Shown here in pieces: positions 43,499 to 54,142 of a stretch of DNA of 64,000 nucleotides (position 1 is the first letter of the stretch; each line of letters begins with the position of its first letter). The stretch spans positions 26,378,015 to 26,442,014 of the forward strand of contig CM067311.1 of the NCBI GenBank assembly GCA_034231615.1. Direction: 5' to 3'. The notes under the pieces are model-generated. The model had not been told where the DNA came from and made no database searches. It saw only the letters and a list, made by a program, of their open reading frames with translations. A program made the translations under genes and the position numbers. The stretch comes from Meghimatium bilineatum (Eukaryota > Mollusca > Gastropoda > Stylommatophora > Philomycidae).

Positions 43499-43904
43499 GA
43501 AATTAATTTTTTGATTTTCTTTTTGAAATTTGTCAACACATTTCATAAATGTATCTAGTTTCTCATTAGAAATATATTTTTTTGATTTTCAAACTTTTCA
43601 ACACATCTCATAAATGTATCTACCTGTAGATGATCACTAGAAATATATCTTTTCATTTTCTTTTTCAAACTTTTCAACACATTTCATAAATGTATCTACC
43701 GGTAGTTTATCATTAGAAATATATATTTTTATTTTATTTTTCAAACTTTTCAACATATTTCATAAATGTATCTAGTTTATCACTAGAAATATATTTTTTG
43801 ATTTTCTTTTCCAAACTTTTCAACACATCTCATAAATGTATCTAGTTTATCACTAGAAATATATTTTTTTGATTTTTAAACTTTTCAACAAATCTCATAA
43901 ATGT

Positions 43905-43928
43905 ATCTACAGGTAACTACCTGTAGAT
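43905..43928. repeat. Palindromic rearrangement junction inside satellite A
   Basis: The arms atctacaggta and tacctgtagat are separated by 2 bases (ac), a perfect 11-bp inverted repeat. It joins a ctacaggtag-type monomer to part of a ctacctgtag-type monomer in a way not seen elsewhere, and the following monomer is cut short (atgtatctagtttttcattttc). The next marker spacing, tagcag 41403 to 44143, is 2,740 bp instead of 2,593. Confidence 0.85.
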
Positions 43929-46900
43929 GTATCTAGTTTTTCATTTTCTTTTTCAAACTTTTCAACACATTTCATAAATGTATCTACCGGTAGTTTATCA
44001 TTAGAAATATATATTTTTATTTTATTTTTCAAACTTTTCAACATATTTCATAAATGTATCTAGTTTATCATTAGAAATATATTTTTTTATTTTCTTTTTC
44101 AAACTTTTCAACATATTTCAAAAATGTATCTAGTTTATCAATAGCAGTTATTTTTTTGAATTTCAAAGGTTTCAACATATTTCATAAATGTATCTAGTTT
44201 ATCACTAGAAATATATTTTTTGATTTTCTTTTCCAAACTTTTCAACACATCTCATAAATGTATCTAGTTTATCAATAGAAGTAATTTTTTTGATTTTCAA
44301 ACTTTTCAACACATTTCATAAGTGTATATAGTTTATTAATAGAAGTTATTTTTTTGATTTTCTTTTTGAAATTTTCAACACATTTCATAAATATTTCTAG
44401 TTTTTATCATTAGAAATATATTATTTTGATTTTGAAACTTTTCAACACATTTCATAAATGTATCTAGTTTATCACTAGAAATATATTTTTTTGATTTTCA
44501 AACTTTTCAACATATCTCATAAATGTATCTTCCGGTAGTTTATCATTAGAAATATATTTTATTATTTTCTTTTTCAATCTTTTCAACACATCTCATAAAT
44601 GTATCTACCGGTAGATTATAACTAGAAATATATCTTTTCATTTTCTTTTTCAAACTTTTCAACACATTTCATAAATGTATATAGTTTATCATTAAAAATA
44701 TTTTTTATTTATTTTATTTTCCAAACTTTTCAACACATTTCATAAATGTATCTACTGGTAGATTATAACTAGAAATATATCTTTTCATTTTCTTTTTCAA
44801 ACTTTTCAACACATTTCATAAATGTATATAGTTTATCATTATAAATATATTTTTTTTATTTTCTTTTTCAAACTTTTCAACACATCTCATAAATGTATCT
44901 ACCTGTAGATGATCACTAGAAATATATCTTTTCATTTTCTTTTTCAAACTTTTCAACACATTTCATAAATGTATCTACCGGTAGTTTATCATTAGAAATA
45001 TATGTTTTTATTTTCTTTTCCAAACTTTTCAACACATCTCATAAATGTATCTACTTGTAGATGATCACTAGAAATATATCTTTTCATTTTCTTTTTCAAA
45101 CTTTTCAACAAATGTCATAAGTGTATATAGTTTATCAATAGAAATTAATTTTTTGATTTTCTTTTTGAAATTTGTCAACACATTTCATAAATGTATCTAG
45201 TTTATCATTAGAAATAAATTTTTTTGATTTTCAAACTTTTCAACACATCTCATAAATGTATCTACCTGTAGATGATCACTAGAAATATATCTTTTCATTT
45301 TCTTTTTCAAACTTTTCAACACATCTCATAAATGTATATAGTTTATCATTAGAAATATATTTTTTTTATTTTCTTGTTCAAACTTTTCAACATATTTCAT
45401 AAATGTATCTAGTTTATCAATAGAAGTTATTTTTTGGATTTTCAAAGTTTTCAACACATTTCATAAATGTATCTAGTTTTTATCATTAGAAATATATTTT
45501 TTTGAATTTGTAACTTTTCAACACATTTCATAAATGTATCTAGTTTATCACTAGAAATATATTTTTTTGATTTTCAAACTTTTCAACATATCTCATAAAT
45601 GTATCTTCCGGTAGTTTATCATTAGAAATATATTTTTTTATTTTCTTTTTCAATCTTTTCAACACATCTCATAAATGTATCTACCGGTAGATTATAACTA
45701 GAAATATATCTTTTCATTTTCTTTTTCAAACTTTTCAACACATTTCATAAATGTATCTACCGGTAGTTTATCATTAGAAATATATTTTTTTATTTTCTTT
45801 TTCAAACTTTTCAACACATCTCATAAATGTATCTACCTGTAGATGATCACTAGAAATATATCTTTTCATTTTCTTTTTCAAACTTTTCAACACATCTCAT
45901 AAATGTATCTACCGGTAATTTATCATTAGAAATATATTTTTTTATTTTCATTTTCAAACTTTTCAACACATCTCAAAAATGTATATAGTTTATCATTAGA
46001 AATATATATATTTTTTATTTTCTTGTTCAAACTTTTCAACAAATCTCATAAGTGTATATAGTTTATTAATAGAAATTAATTTTTTGATTTTCTTTTTGAA
46101 ATTTGTCAACACATTTCATAAATGTATCTAGTTTATCATTAGAAATATATTTTTTTGATTTTCAAACTTTTCAACACATCTCATAAATGTATCTACCTGT
46201 AGATGATCACTAGAAATATATCTTTTCATTTTCTTTTTCAAACTTTTCAACACATTTCATAAATGTATCTACCGGTAGTTTATCATTAGAAATATATATT
46301 TTTATTTTCTTTTTCAAACTTTTCAACACATCTCATAAATGTATATAGTTTATCATTAGAAATATATTTTTTTTATTTTCTTGTTCAAACTTTTCAACAT
46401 ATTTCATAAATGTATCTAGTTTATCACTAGAAATATATTTTTTGATTTTCTTTTCCAAACTTTTCAACACATCTCATAAATGTATCTAGTTTATCAATAG
46501 AAGTAATTTTTTTGATTTTCAAACTTTTCAACACATTTCATAAGTGTATATAGTTTATTAATAGAAGTTATTTTTTTGATTTTCTTTTTGAAACTTTTCA
46601 ACACATTTCATAAATGTATCTAGTTTATCACTAGAAATATATTTTTTTGATTTTTAAACTTTTCAACAAATCTCATAAATGTATCTACAGGTAGTTTATC
46701 ATTAGAAATATATTTTTTTATTTTCTTTTTCAAACTTTTCAACATATTTCATAAATGTATCTAGTTTATCAATAGCAGTTATTTTTTTGAATTTCAAAGG
46801 TTTCAACATATTTCATAAATGTATCTAGTTTATCACTAGAAATATATTTTTTGATTTTCTTTTCCAAACTTTTCAACACATCTCATAAATGTATCTAGTT

Positions 46901-49900
46901 TATCAATAGAAGTAATTTTTTTGATTTTCAAACTTTTCAACACATTTCATAAGTGTATATAGTTTATTAATAGAAGTTATTTTTTTGATTTTCTTTTTGA
47001 AATTTTCAACACATTTCATAAATATTTCTAGTTTTTATCATTAGAAATATATTATTTTGATTTTGAAACTTTTCAACATATCTCATAAATGTATCTTCCG
47101 GTAGTTTATCATTAGAAATATATTTTATTATTTTCTTTTTCAATCTTTTCAACACATCTCATAAATGTATCTACCGGTAGATTATAACTAGAAATATATC
47201 TTTTCATTTTCTTTTTCAAACTTTTCAACACATTTCATAAATGTATATAGTTTATCATTAAAAATATTTTTTATTTATTTTATTTTCCAAACTTTTCAAC
47301 ACATTTCATAAATGTATCTACCGGTAGTTTATCATTAGAAATATATTTTTTTATTTTCTTTTTCAAACTTTTCAACACATCTCATAAATGTATCTACCTG
47401 TAGATGATCACTAGAAATATATCTTTTCATTTTCTTTTTCAAACTTTTCAACACATTTCATAAATGTATCTACCGGTAGTTTATCATTAGAAATATATAT
47501 TTTTATTTTCTTTTTCAAACTTTTCAACACATCTCATAAATGTATATAGTTTATCATTAGAAATATATTTTTTTTATTTTCTTGTTCAAACTTTTCAACA
47601 TATTTCATAAATGTATCTAGTTTATCACTAGAAATATATTTTTTGATTTTCTTTTCCAAACTTTTCAACACATCTCATAAATGTATCTAGTTTATCAATA
47701 GAAGTAATTTTTTTGATTTTCAAACTTTTCAACACATTTCATAAGTGTATATAGTTTATTAATAGAAGTTATTTTTTTGATTTTCTTTTCCAAACTTTTC
47801 AACACATCTCATAAATGTATCTAGTTTATCAATAGAAGTAATTTTTTTGATTTTCAAACTTTTCAACACATTTCATAAGTGTATATAGTTTATTAATAGA
47901 AGTTATTTTTTTGATTTTCTTTTTGAAATTTTCAACACATTTCATAAATATTTCTAGTTTTTATCATTAGAAATATATTATTTTGATTTTGAAACTTTTC
48001 AACATATCTCATAAATGTATCTTCCGGTAGTTTATCATTAGAAATATTTTTTATTTATTTTATTTTCCAAACTTTTCAACACATTTCATAAATGTATATA
48101 CTGGTAGATTATAACTAGAAATATATCTTTTCATTTTCTTTTTCTAACTTTTCAACACATTTCATAAATGTAAATAGTTTATCATTATAAATATATTATT
48201 TTAATTTTCTTTTTCAAACTTTTCAACACATCTCATAAATGTATCTACCTGTAGATGATCACTAGAAATATATCTTTTCATTTTCTTTTTCAAACTTTTC
48301 AACACATTTCATAAATGTATATACTGGTAGATTATAACTAGAAATATATCTTTTCATTTTCTTTTTCAAACTTTTCAACACATTTCATAAATGTATATAG
48401 TTTATCATTATAAATATATTTTTTTTATTTTCTTTTTCAAACTTTTCAACACATCTCATAAATGTATCTACCTGTAGATGATCACTAGAAATATATCTTT
48501 TCATTTTCTTTTTCAAACTTTTCAACACATTTCATAAATGTATCTACCGGTAGTTTATCATTAGAAATATATTTTTTTATTTTCTTTTTCAAACTTTTCA
48601 ACACATCTCATAAATGTATCTACCTGTAGATGATCACTAGAAATATATTTTTTTATTTTCTTTTTGAAATTTTCCAACACATTTCATAAATGTTTCTAGT
48701 TTTTATCATTAGAAATATATTTTTTTTATTTTGAAACTTTTCAACACATTTCATAAATGTATCTAGTTTATCACTAGAAATATATTTTTTTGATTTTCAA
48801 ACTTTTCAACATATCTCATAAATGTATCTTCCGGTAGTTTATCATTAGAAATATATATTTTTATTTTCTTTTTCAATCTTTTCAACACATCTCATAAATG
48901 TATCTACCAGTAGATTATAACTAGAAATATATCTTTTCATTTTCTTTTTTAAACTTTTCAACACATTTCATAAATGTATATAGTTTATCATTAAAAATAT
49001 TTTTTATTTATTTTCTTTTCCAAACTTTTCAACACATTTCATAAATGTATCTACTGGTAGATTATAACTAGAAATATATCTTTTCATTTTCTTTTTCAAA
49101 CTTTTCATAAATGTATATAGTTTATCATTAGAAATATATTTTTTTTATTTTCTTTTTCAAACTTTTCAACACATCTCATAAATGTATCTACCTGTAGATG
49201 ATCACTAGAAATATATCTTTTCATTTTCTTTTTCAAACTTTTCAACACATTTCATAAATGTATCTACCGGTAGTTTATCATTAGAAATATATTTTTTTAT
49301 TTTCTTTTCCAAACTTTTCAACACATCTCATAAATGTATCTACTTGTAGATGATCACTAGAAATATATCTTTTCATTTTCTTTTTCAAACTTTTCAACAA
49401 ATCTCATAAGTGTATATAGTTTATCAATAGAAATTAATTTTTTGATTTTCTTTTTGAAATTTGTCAACACATTTCATAAATGTATCTAGTTTATCATTAG
49501 AAATAAATTTTTTTGATTTTCAAACTTTTCAACACATCTCATAAATGTATCTACCTGTAGATGATCACTAGAAATATATCTTTTCATTTTCTTTTTCAAA
49601 CTTTTCAACACATTTCATAAATGTATTTACCAGTAGTTTATCATTAGAAATATATTTTTTTATTTTCTTTTTCAAACTTTTCAACACATCTCATAAATGT
49701 ATATAGTTTATCATTAGAAAAATATATTTTTTTTATTTTCTTGTTCAAACTTTTCAACATATTTCATAAATGTATCTAGTTTATCACTAGAAATATATTT
49801 TTTGATTTCCTTTTCCAAACTTTTCAACACATCTCATAAATGTATCTAGTTTATCAATAGAAGTAATTTTTTTGATTTTCAAACTTTTCAACACATTTCA

Positions 49901-51305
49901 TAAGTGTATATAGTTTATTAATAGAAGTTATTTTTTTAATTTTCTTTTTGAAACTTTTCAACACATTTCATAAATGTATCTAGTTTATCACTAGAAATAT
50001 ATTTTTTTGATTTTTAAACTTTTCAACAAATCTCATAAATGTATCTACAGGTAGTTTATCATTAGAAATATATTTTTTTATTTTATTTTTCAAACTTTTC
50101 AACACATCTCATAAATGTATATAGTTTATCATTAGAAATATATTTTTTTTATTCTCTTGTTCAAACTTTTCAACATATTTCATAAATGTATCTAGTTTAT
50201 CAATAGAAGTTATTTTTTTGAATTTCAAAGGTTTCAACATATTTCATAAATGTATCTAGTTTATCACTAGAAATATATTTTTTGATTTTCTTTTCCAAAC
50301 TTTTCAACACATCTCATAAATGTATCTAGTTTATCAATAGAAGTAATTTTTTTGATTTTCTTTTTGAAATTTTCAACACATTTCATAAATGTTTCTAGTT
50401 TTTATCATTAGAAATATATTTTTTTTATTTTGAAACTTTTCAACACATTTCATAAATGTATCTAGTTTATCACTAGAAATATATTTTTTTGATTTTCAAA
50501 CTTTTCAACATATCTCATAAATGTATCTTCCGGTAGTTTATCATTAGAAATATATTTTTTTATTTTCTTTTTCAATCTTTTCAACACATCTCATAAATGT
50601 ATCTACCAGTAGATTATAACTAGAAATATATCTTTTCATTTTCTTTTTTAAACTTTTCAACACATTTCATAAATGTATATAGTTTATCATTAAAAATATT
50701 TTTTATTTATTTTCTTTTCCAAACTTTTCAACACATTTCATAAATGTATCTACTGGTAGATTATAACTAGAAATATATCTTTTCATTTTCTTTTTCAAAC
50801 TTTTCATAAATGTATATAGTTTATCATTAGAAATATATTTTTTTTATTTTCTTTTTCAAACTTTTCAACACATCTCATAAATGTATCTACCTGTAGATGA
50901 TCACTAGAAATATATCTTTTCATTTTCTTTTTCAAACTTTTCAACACATTTCATAAATGTATCCGGTAAATGTTTCATAAACCGGTAGTTTATCATTAGA
51001 AATATATTTTTTTATTTTCTTGTTCAAACTTTTCAACATATTTCATAAATGTATAAAGTTTATCACTAGAAATATATTTTTTTATTTTCTTTTCCAAACT
51101 TTTCAACAAATCTCATAAATGTATCTACAGGTAGTTTATCATTAGAAATATATTTTTTTATTTTCTTTTTCAAACTTTTCAACACATCTCATAAATGTAT
51201 ATAGTTTATCATTAGAAATATATTTTTTTTATTTTCTTGTTCAAACTTTTCAACATATTTCATAAATGTATCTACCTGTAGATGATCACTAGAAATATAT
51301 CTTTT
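43929..51305 (+). repeat. Satellite A, right-hand part up to the junction
   Basis: Mostly the same subtypes, with HOR order disturbed by local duplications. Around 47640-47930 a pair of monomers ending in gaagtaatttttttg and gaagttatttttttg is present twice in succession. The marker tagcag occurs at 44143 and 46774. One aberrant monomer lies near 50960-50990. The last recognisable monomer (ctacctgtagatgatcactag) ends near 51305. No gene is seen. Confidence 0.85.
50955..50995 (+). repeat. Aberrant satellite A monomer
   Basis: The normal aaatgtatctaccggtag is replaced by aaatgtatccggtaaatg followed by tttcataaaccggtag. The core cataaa and ccggta are therefore present twice in a short space, with inserted or reshuffled bases between them. 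I found no second instance in the window. It probably marks a local repair or slippage event. Confidence 0.7.
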
Positions 51306-51312
51306 TAAATGT
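51300..51312. other. Satellite A / satellite B junction
   Basis: Satellite A reads through gaaatatatcttttt and continues directly as aaatgtttatttttgaattttgc, which is satellite B. The exact breakpoint lies within the T-run and cannot be placed to the base because both satellites have T-rich linkers. No unrelated sequence lies between the two arrays. Confidence 0.85.
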
Positions 51313-51466
51313 TTATTTTTGAATTTTGCACTATAAGAGCCAAGGAGAAAAAAATAATGTGTTAATATGTCACATATTTACATACAAAGTATATTTTATA
51401 AAAATGTTTACTTCTGAATTTTGCACTATAAGAACTAAGTAGAAAAAGAATGTGTTTATATGTAAT
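51306..51466 (+). repeat. Satellite B spacer before LINE copy 1
   Basis: About 1.7 monomers, with the variant actataagagccaagg. The same stretch occurs before LINE copies 4 and 5 (about 56147-56310 and 57963-58126), which places copy 1 in the same flank lineage. It ends with the left direct repeat gtttatatgtaat at 51454-51466. Confidence 0.85.
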
Positions 51467-52240
51467 GTTGTTCGTCCATCACAAGTGATGATGACCATTT
51501 GTTACATCCACTTTTGGAAATTCAATTTTAGTTATGTCCTTGATTATGAGTTCGTAGATGGCTAATGAACCCTATTCGAGCTGTAAATGTCCTTGGACAG
51601 TTTGGACATGGAATAACGACTGTAGACGGATCTTGGTCTATCCGTGACGTTCTAGCTGCTCTCCGCTGTTGAGCTGTTGCATTTCTCTTCTTTTCACAAG
51701 ATGATGTGCTCTTTTTAATTTTAGAATGCCATGTAGATCTATTTTGTGCAAGTTCTTCCCATGTATCGTGGTCTATTTCAAAGGCTTTCAGTGAGTCCTT
51801 TAATGAGTCCTTGTAGCGCTTCCTTTGGCCACCTTGAAATACCCTTCTCTAGCTCACCATAGAGAAGTATCTTTGGCAGACGATGGTCTGGCATACGCAC
51901 CAAATGACCTGCCCAACGAATCTGTATCTGCATCAGGATCATGTCAATGCTTGGGATACCAGCTCTATCAAGGACAGTGGTATCTGGAATCTTGTCTTGC
52001 CATCTGATGTTCATAACTTTTCTGAGACAATCTGTATGAAAATGATTGTTTTTTCACATGACGTCTATACACAGTCCATGTTTCACTAGCATATAGCAGC
52101 ACTGGAAGTACCACTGCTCTGTAAACTTTCAGCTTAGTCTGAAGGTTAATGCCATTTCTACGCCAAACATTTGAGTACAATCTGCAGAAAGTACTTGTGA
52201 AAATGACTTGCACTGGGGATTTTGATTAAAGTGAGGAAGA
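51467..52240 (-). mobile_element. LINE 3' fragment, copy 1 (with TSD)
   Basis: 774 bp in minus orientation. The 3' end is at the left (gttgttcgtccatcacaag) and the truncated 5' end at the right (gattaaagtgaggaaga). It is flanked by the direct repeat gtttatatgtaat at 51454-51466 and 52241-52253. Removing the insert and one repeat leaves gaatgtgtttatatgtaat followed by atatttatatacaagg, a normal satellite B monomer with one substitution. It is 7 bp shorter than copies 2, 3 and 8 because of two internal deletions. Confidence 0.88.
51528..52213 (-). pseudogene. LINE RT C-terminal fragment, frameshifted (copy 1)
   Basis: The sequence matches the 230-codon frame of the other copies but is broken twice. 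Near 52048 two bases (ag) are missing, so the frame leaves after YRRHVKK. Near 51838 five bases are missing in the GIRSQGGQ region. Translation therefore yields two short pieces, one covering the VYRAVVLPVLLYASETW region and one covering MNIRWQDK to LEKGI, while the zinc-finger end lies in yet another frame. The upstream limit is a GTG codon, not an ATG. This is the most decayed copy and the one nearest the satellite A junction. It is a relic of a non-LTR retrotransposon polyprotein and should not be functional. Confidence 0.85.
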
Positions 52241-52253
52241 GTTTATATGTAAT

Positions 52254-53348
52254 ATATTTATATACAAGGCAAATTTTATAATAATATTTACTTCTGATTT
52301 TTGCACTATAGGAACTAAGTAGAAATAGAATGTGTTTATATGTCGCATAAAAAGACAAAATTACATTTTTTTAAATGTATATATTTTTGTATTTTGAAAT
52401 ATAGGATCTAAGTAGAAAAAGAATGTGTTTATGTCGCATAAAAAGAAAAAAGTAAATTTTTTAAATGTTTATTTTTGAATTTTGCACTATAGGAACTAAG
52501 CAGAAAAATAATGTGTTTATATGTCGCATAAAAAGAAAAGAGTACATTTTTATTAAATGTTTATTTTTGAATTTTGCACTATAGGAACTAGGTAGAAAAA
52601 ATAATATGTTAATATGTCGCATATTTACATACATAGTATATTTTATAAAAATGTTTACTTCTGAATTTTGCACTATAGGTTCTAAGTAGAAAAAGAATAT
52701 GTTTATATATCGCATAAAAAGAAAAAAGGAAATTATATAAAAATGTTTCTTTTTGAATTTTGCACTATAGGATCTAAGTAGAAAAAGAATGTGTGTATGT
52801 CGCATAAAAAGAAACACGGAAATTTTTTTTAATGTTTATTTTTGAATTTTGCACTATAGGATCTAAGTAGAAAAAGAATGTGTTTATATGACATATATTT
52901 ATATACAAGGTAAATTTTATAAAACTATTTACTTCTGATGTTTGCACTATAGGAACTAAGTAGAAAAAAAATGTGTTTATATGTCATATATTTATATGCA
53001 AGGTAAATTTTATAAAAATATTTACTTCTGATTTTTGCACTATAGGAACTAAGTAGAAATAGAATGTGTTTATATGTCGCATAAAAAAGGGAAACATTTT
53101 TTCAATGTTTTCTTTTTGAATTGTGCACTATAGGATCTAAGCAGAAAAATAATGTGTTTATATGTCACATAAAAGGAAAAAAGGATATTTTATAAAAATG
53201 TTTATTTTTTAATTTTGCACTATAGGATCTAAGTAGAAAAAGAATGTCTTTATGTCGCATAAATATAAAAAAGTGAATTTTTTAAATGTTTATTTTTGAA
53301 TTTTGCACTATAGGAACTAAGGAGAAAAAGAATGTGTTTATATGTAAT
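52254..53348 (+). repeat. Satellite B spacer between LINE copies 1 and 2
   Basis: About 12 monomers of mixed subtypes. One is aberrant, with ttttgaaatatagg instead of ttttgcactatagg near 52392. The minus-strand open frames here (for example 52461-52817) are periodic translations of the satellite. The spacer ends with the left direct repeat gtttatatgtaat at 53336-53348. Confidence 0.88.
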
Positions 53349-54129
53349 GTTGTTCGTCCATCACAAGTGATGATGACCATTTGTTACATCCACTTTTGGA
53401 AATTCAATTTTAGTTATGTCCTTGATTATGAGTTCGTAGATGGCTAATGAACCCTATTCGAGCTGTAAATGTCCTTGGACAGTTTGGACATGGAATAACG
53501 ACTGTAGACGGATCTTGGTCTATCCGTGACTTTCTAGCTGCTATCCGCTGTTGAGCTGCTGCATTTCTCTTCTTTTCACAAGATGATGTGCTCTTTTTTA
53601 TTTTAGAATGCCATGTAGATCTATTTTGTGCAAGTTCTTCCCATGTATCGTGGTCTATTTCAAAGGCTTTCAGTGAGTCCTTTAACGAGTCCTTGTAGCG
53701 CTTCCTTTGGCCACCTTGAGATCGTATACCCTTCTCTAGCTCACCATAGAGAAGTATCTTTGGCAGACGATGGTCTGGCATACGCACCAAATGACCTGCC
53801 CAACGAATCTGTGTCTGCATCAGGATCGTGTCAATGCTTGGGATACCAGCTCTATCAAGGACAGTGGTATCTGGAATCTTGTCTTGCCATCTGATGTTCA
53901 TAACTTTTCTGAGACAATTTGTATGAAAATGATTGAGTTTTTTCACATGACGTCTATACACAGTCCATGTTTCACTAGCGTATAGCAGCACTGGAAGTAC
54001 CACTGCTCTGTAAACTTTCAGCTTAGTCTGAAGGTTAATGCCATTTCTACGCCAAAAATTTGCGTACAATCTGCAGAAAGTACTTGTGAAAATGACTTGC
54101 ACTGGGGATTTTGATTAAAGTGAGGAAGA
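53349..54129 (-). mobile_element. LINE 3' fragment, copy 2 (with TSD)
   Basis: 781 bp, the full length of the amplified fragment, in minus orientation. The 13-bp direct repeat gtttatatgtaat lies at 53336-53348 and 54130-54142. The 3' end carries a short inverted repeat, catcac-aa-gtgatg, at 53359-53372 and has no poly(A) tail. The 5' truncation point is next to gattaaagtgaggaaga. Confidence 0.9.
53410..54102 (-). pseudogene. LINE RT C-terminal fragment, open frame of 230 codons (copy 2)
   Basis: Unbroken frame. Residues about 28-50 (KVYRAVVLPVLLYASETW region) and 56-110 (LNHFHTNCLRKVMNIRWQDK through WAGHLVRMPD) match the segment after the RT catalytic core in non-LTR elements. Next come LPKILLYGELEKG (113-125) and a basic KRYKD region. 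The end is a C2H2-like motif, C205-x2-C208-x12-H221-x3-H225. The YxDD catalytic motif, the RT palm and the endonuclease are absent. The first codon is GTG, and a stop (TAA) lies five codons upstream in frame; the first real ATG is residue 68, so a eukaryotic start is lacking. Private changes include F at position 16 (V elsewhere) and I at 187. It belongs to an amplified, 5'-truncated insertion; the LINE clade cannot be fixed from this piece. Confidence 0.83.
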
Positions 54130-54142
54130 GTTTATATGTAAT

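Larger units (their letters stand above)
1..51305 (+). repeat. Satellite A tandem array (65-77 bp monomers)
   Basis: Continuous head-to-tail repeats with no unrelated sequence and no gene inside. The monomer reads caaacttttcaacacattt, cataaatgtatcta, an optional decamer, tttatcaytagaaatatat, then a T-rich linker of the form gattttc or attttctttttc. Two length variants explain the size range: presence or absence of 6 bp (ccggta) after cta, and presence or absence of a ctttt-type extension in the linker. All copies point the same way. At about 71 bp each, roughly 700 monomers are present (estimate, not a count). Subtypes differ at diagnostic places: ctagtttatcac, ctacctgtagatgatcac, atagtttatcattaaaaat, tttctagtttttatc and gaagttattttttt. 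They recur in the same order at kilobase spacing, which is higher-order structure. The function is unknown; such arrays are typical of pericentromeric or other heterochromatin. Confidence 0.97.

Noticed and set aside
1..51305. CRISPR array
   Set aside because: The regular short repeats are contiguous and vary by mutation; there are no unique spacers between constant repeats, no cas genes, and the context is eukaryotic.
52158..52358. Minus-strand frames in satellite B (for example 52158-52358, 54047-54247, 54349-54693, 63597-63887) as genes
   Set aside because: Low-complexity translations of AT-rich tandem monomers, with no conserved domain and ends set by monomer indels.
53628..53894. Plus-strand open frames of 88 and 71 codons opposite each LINE copy, and the 83-codon frames at 59938-60189 and 62730-62981
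   Set aside because: They are antisense to the recognisable LINE frame and recur only because the LINE fragment recurs.
53410..54102. Functional host zinc-finger gene family
   Set aside because: The C2H2-like motif is single and C-terminal, behind an RT-derived segment. The frames lack ATG starts, and the copies sit between LINE-type boundaries with target duplications.
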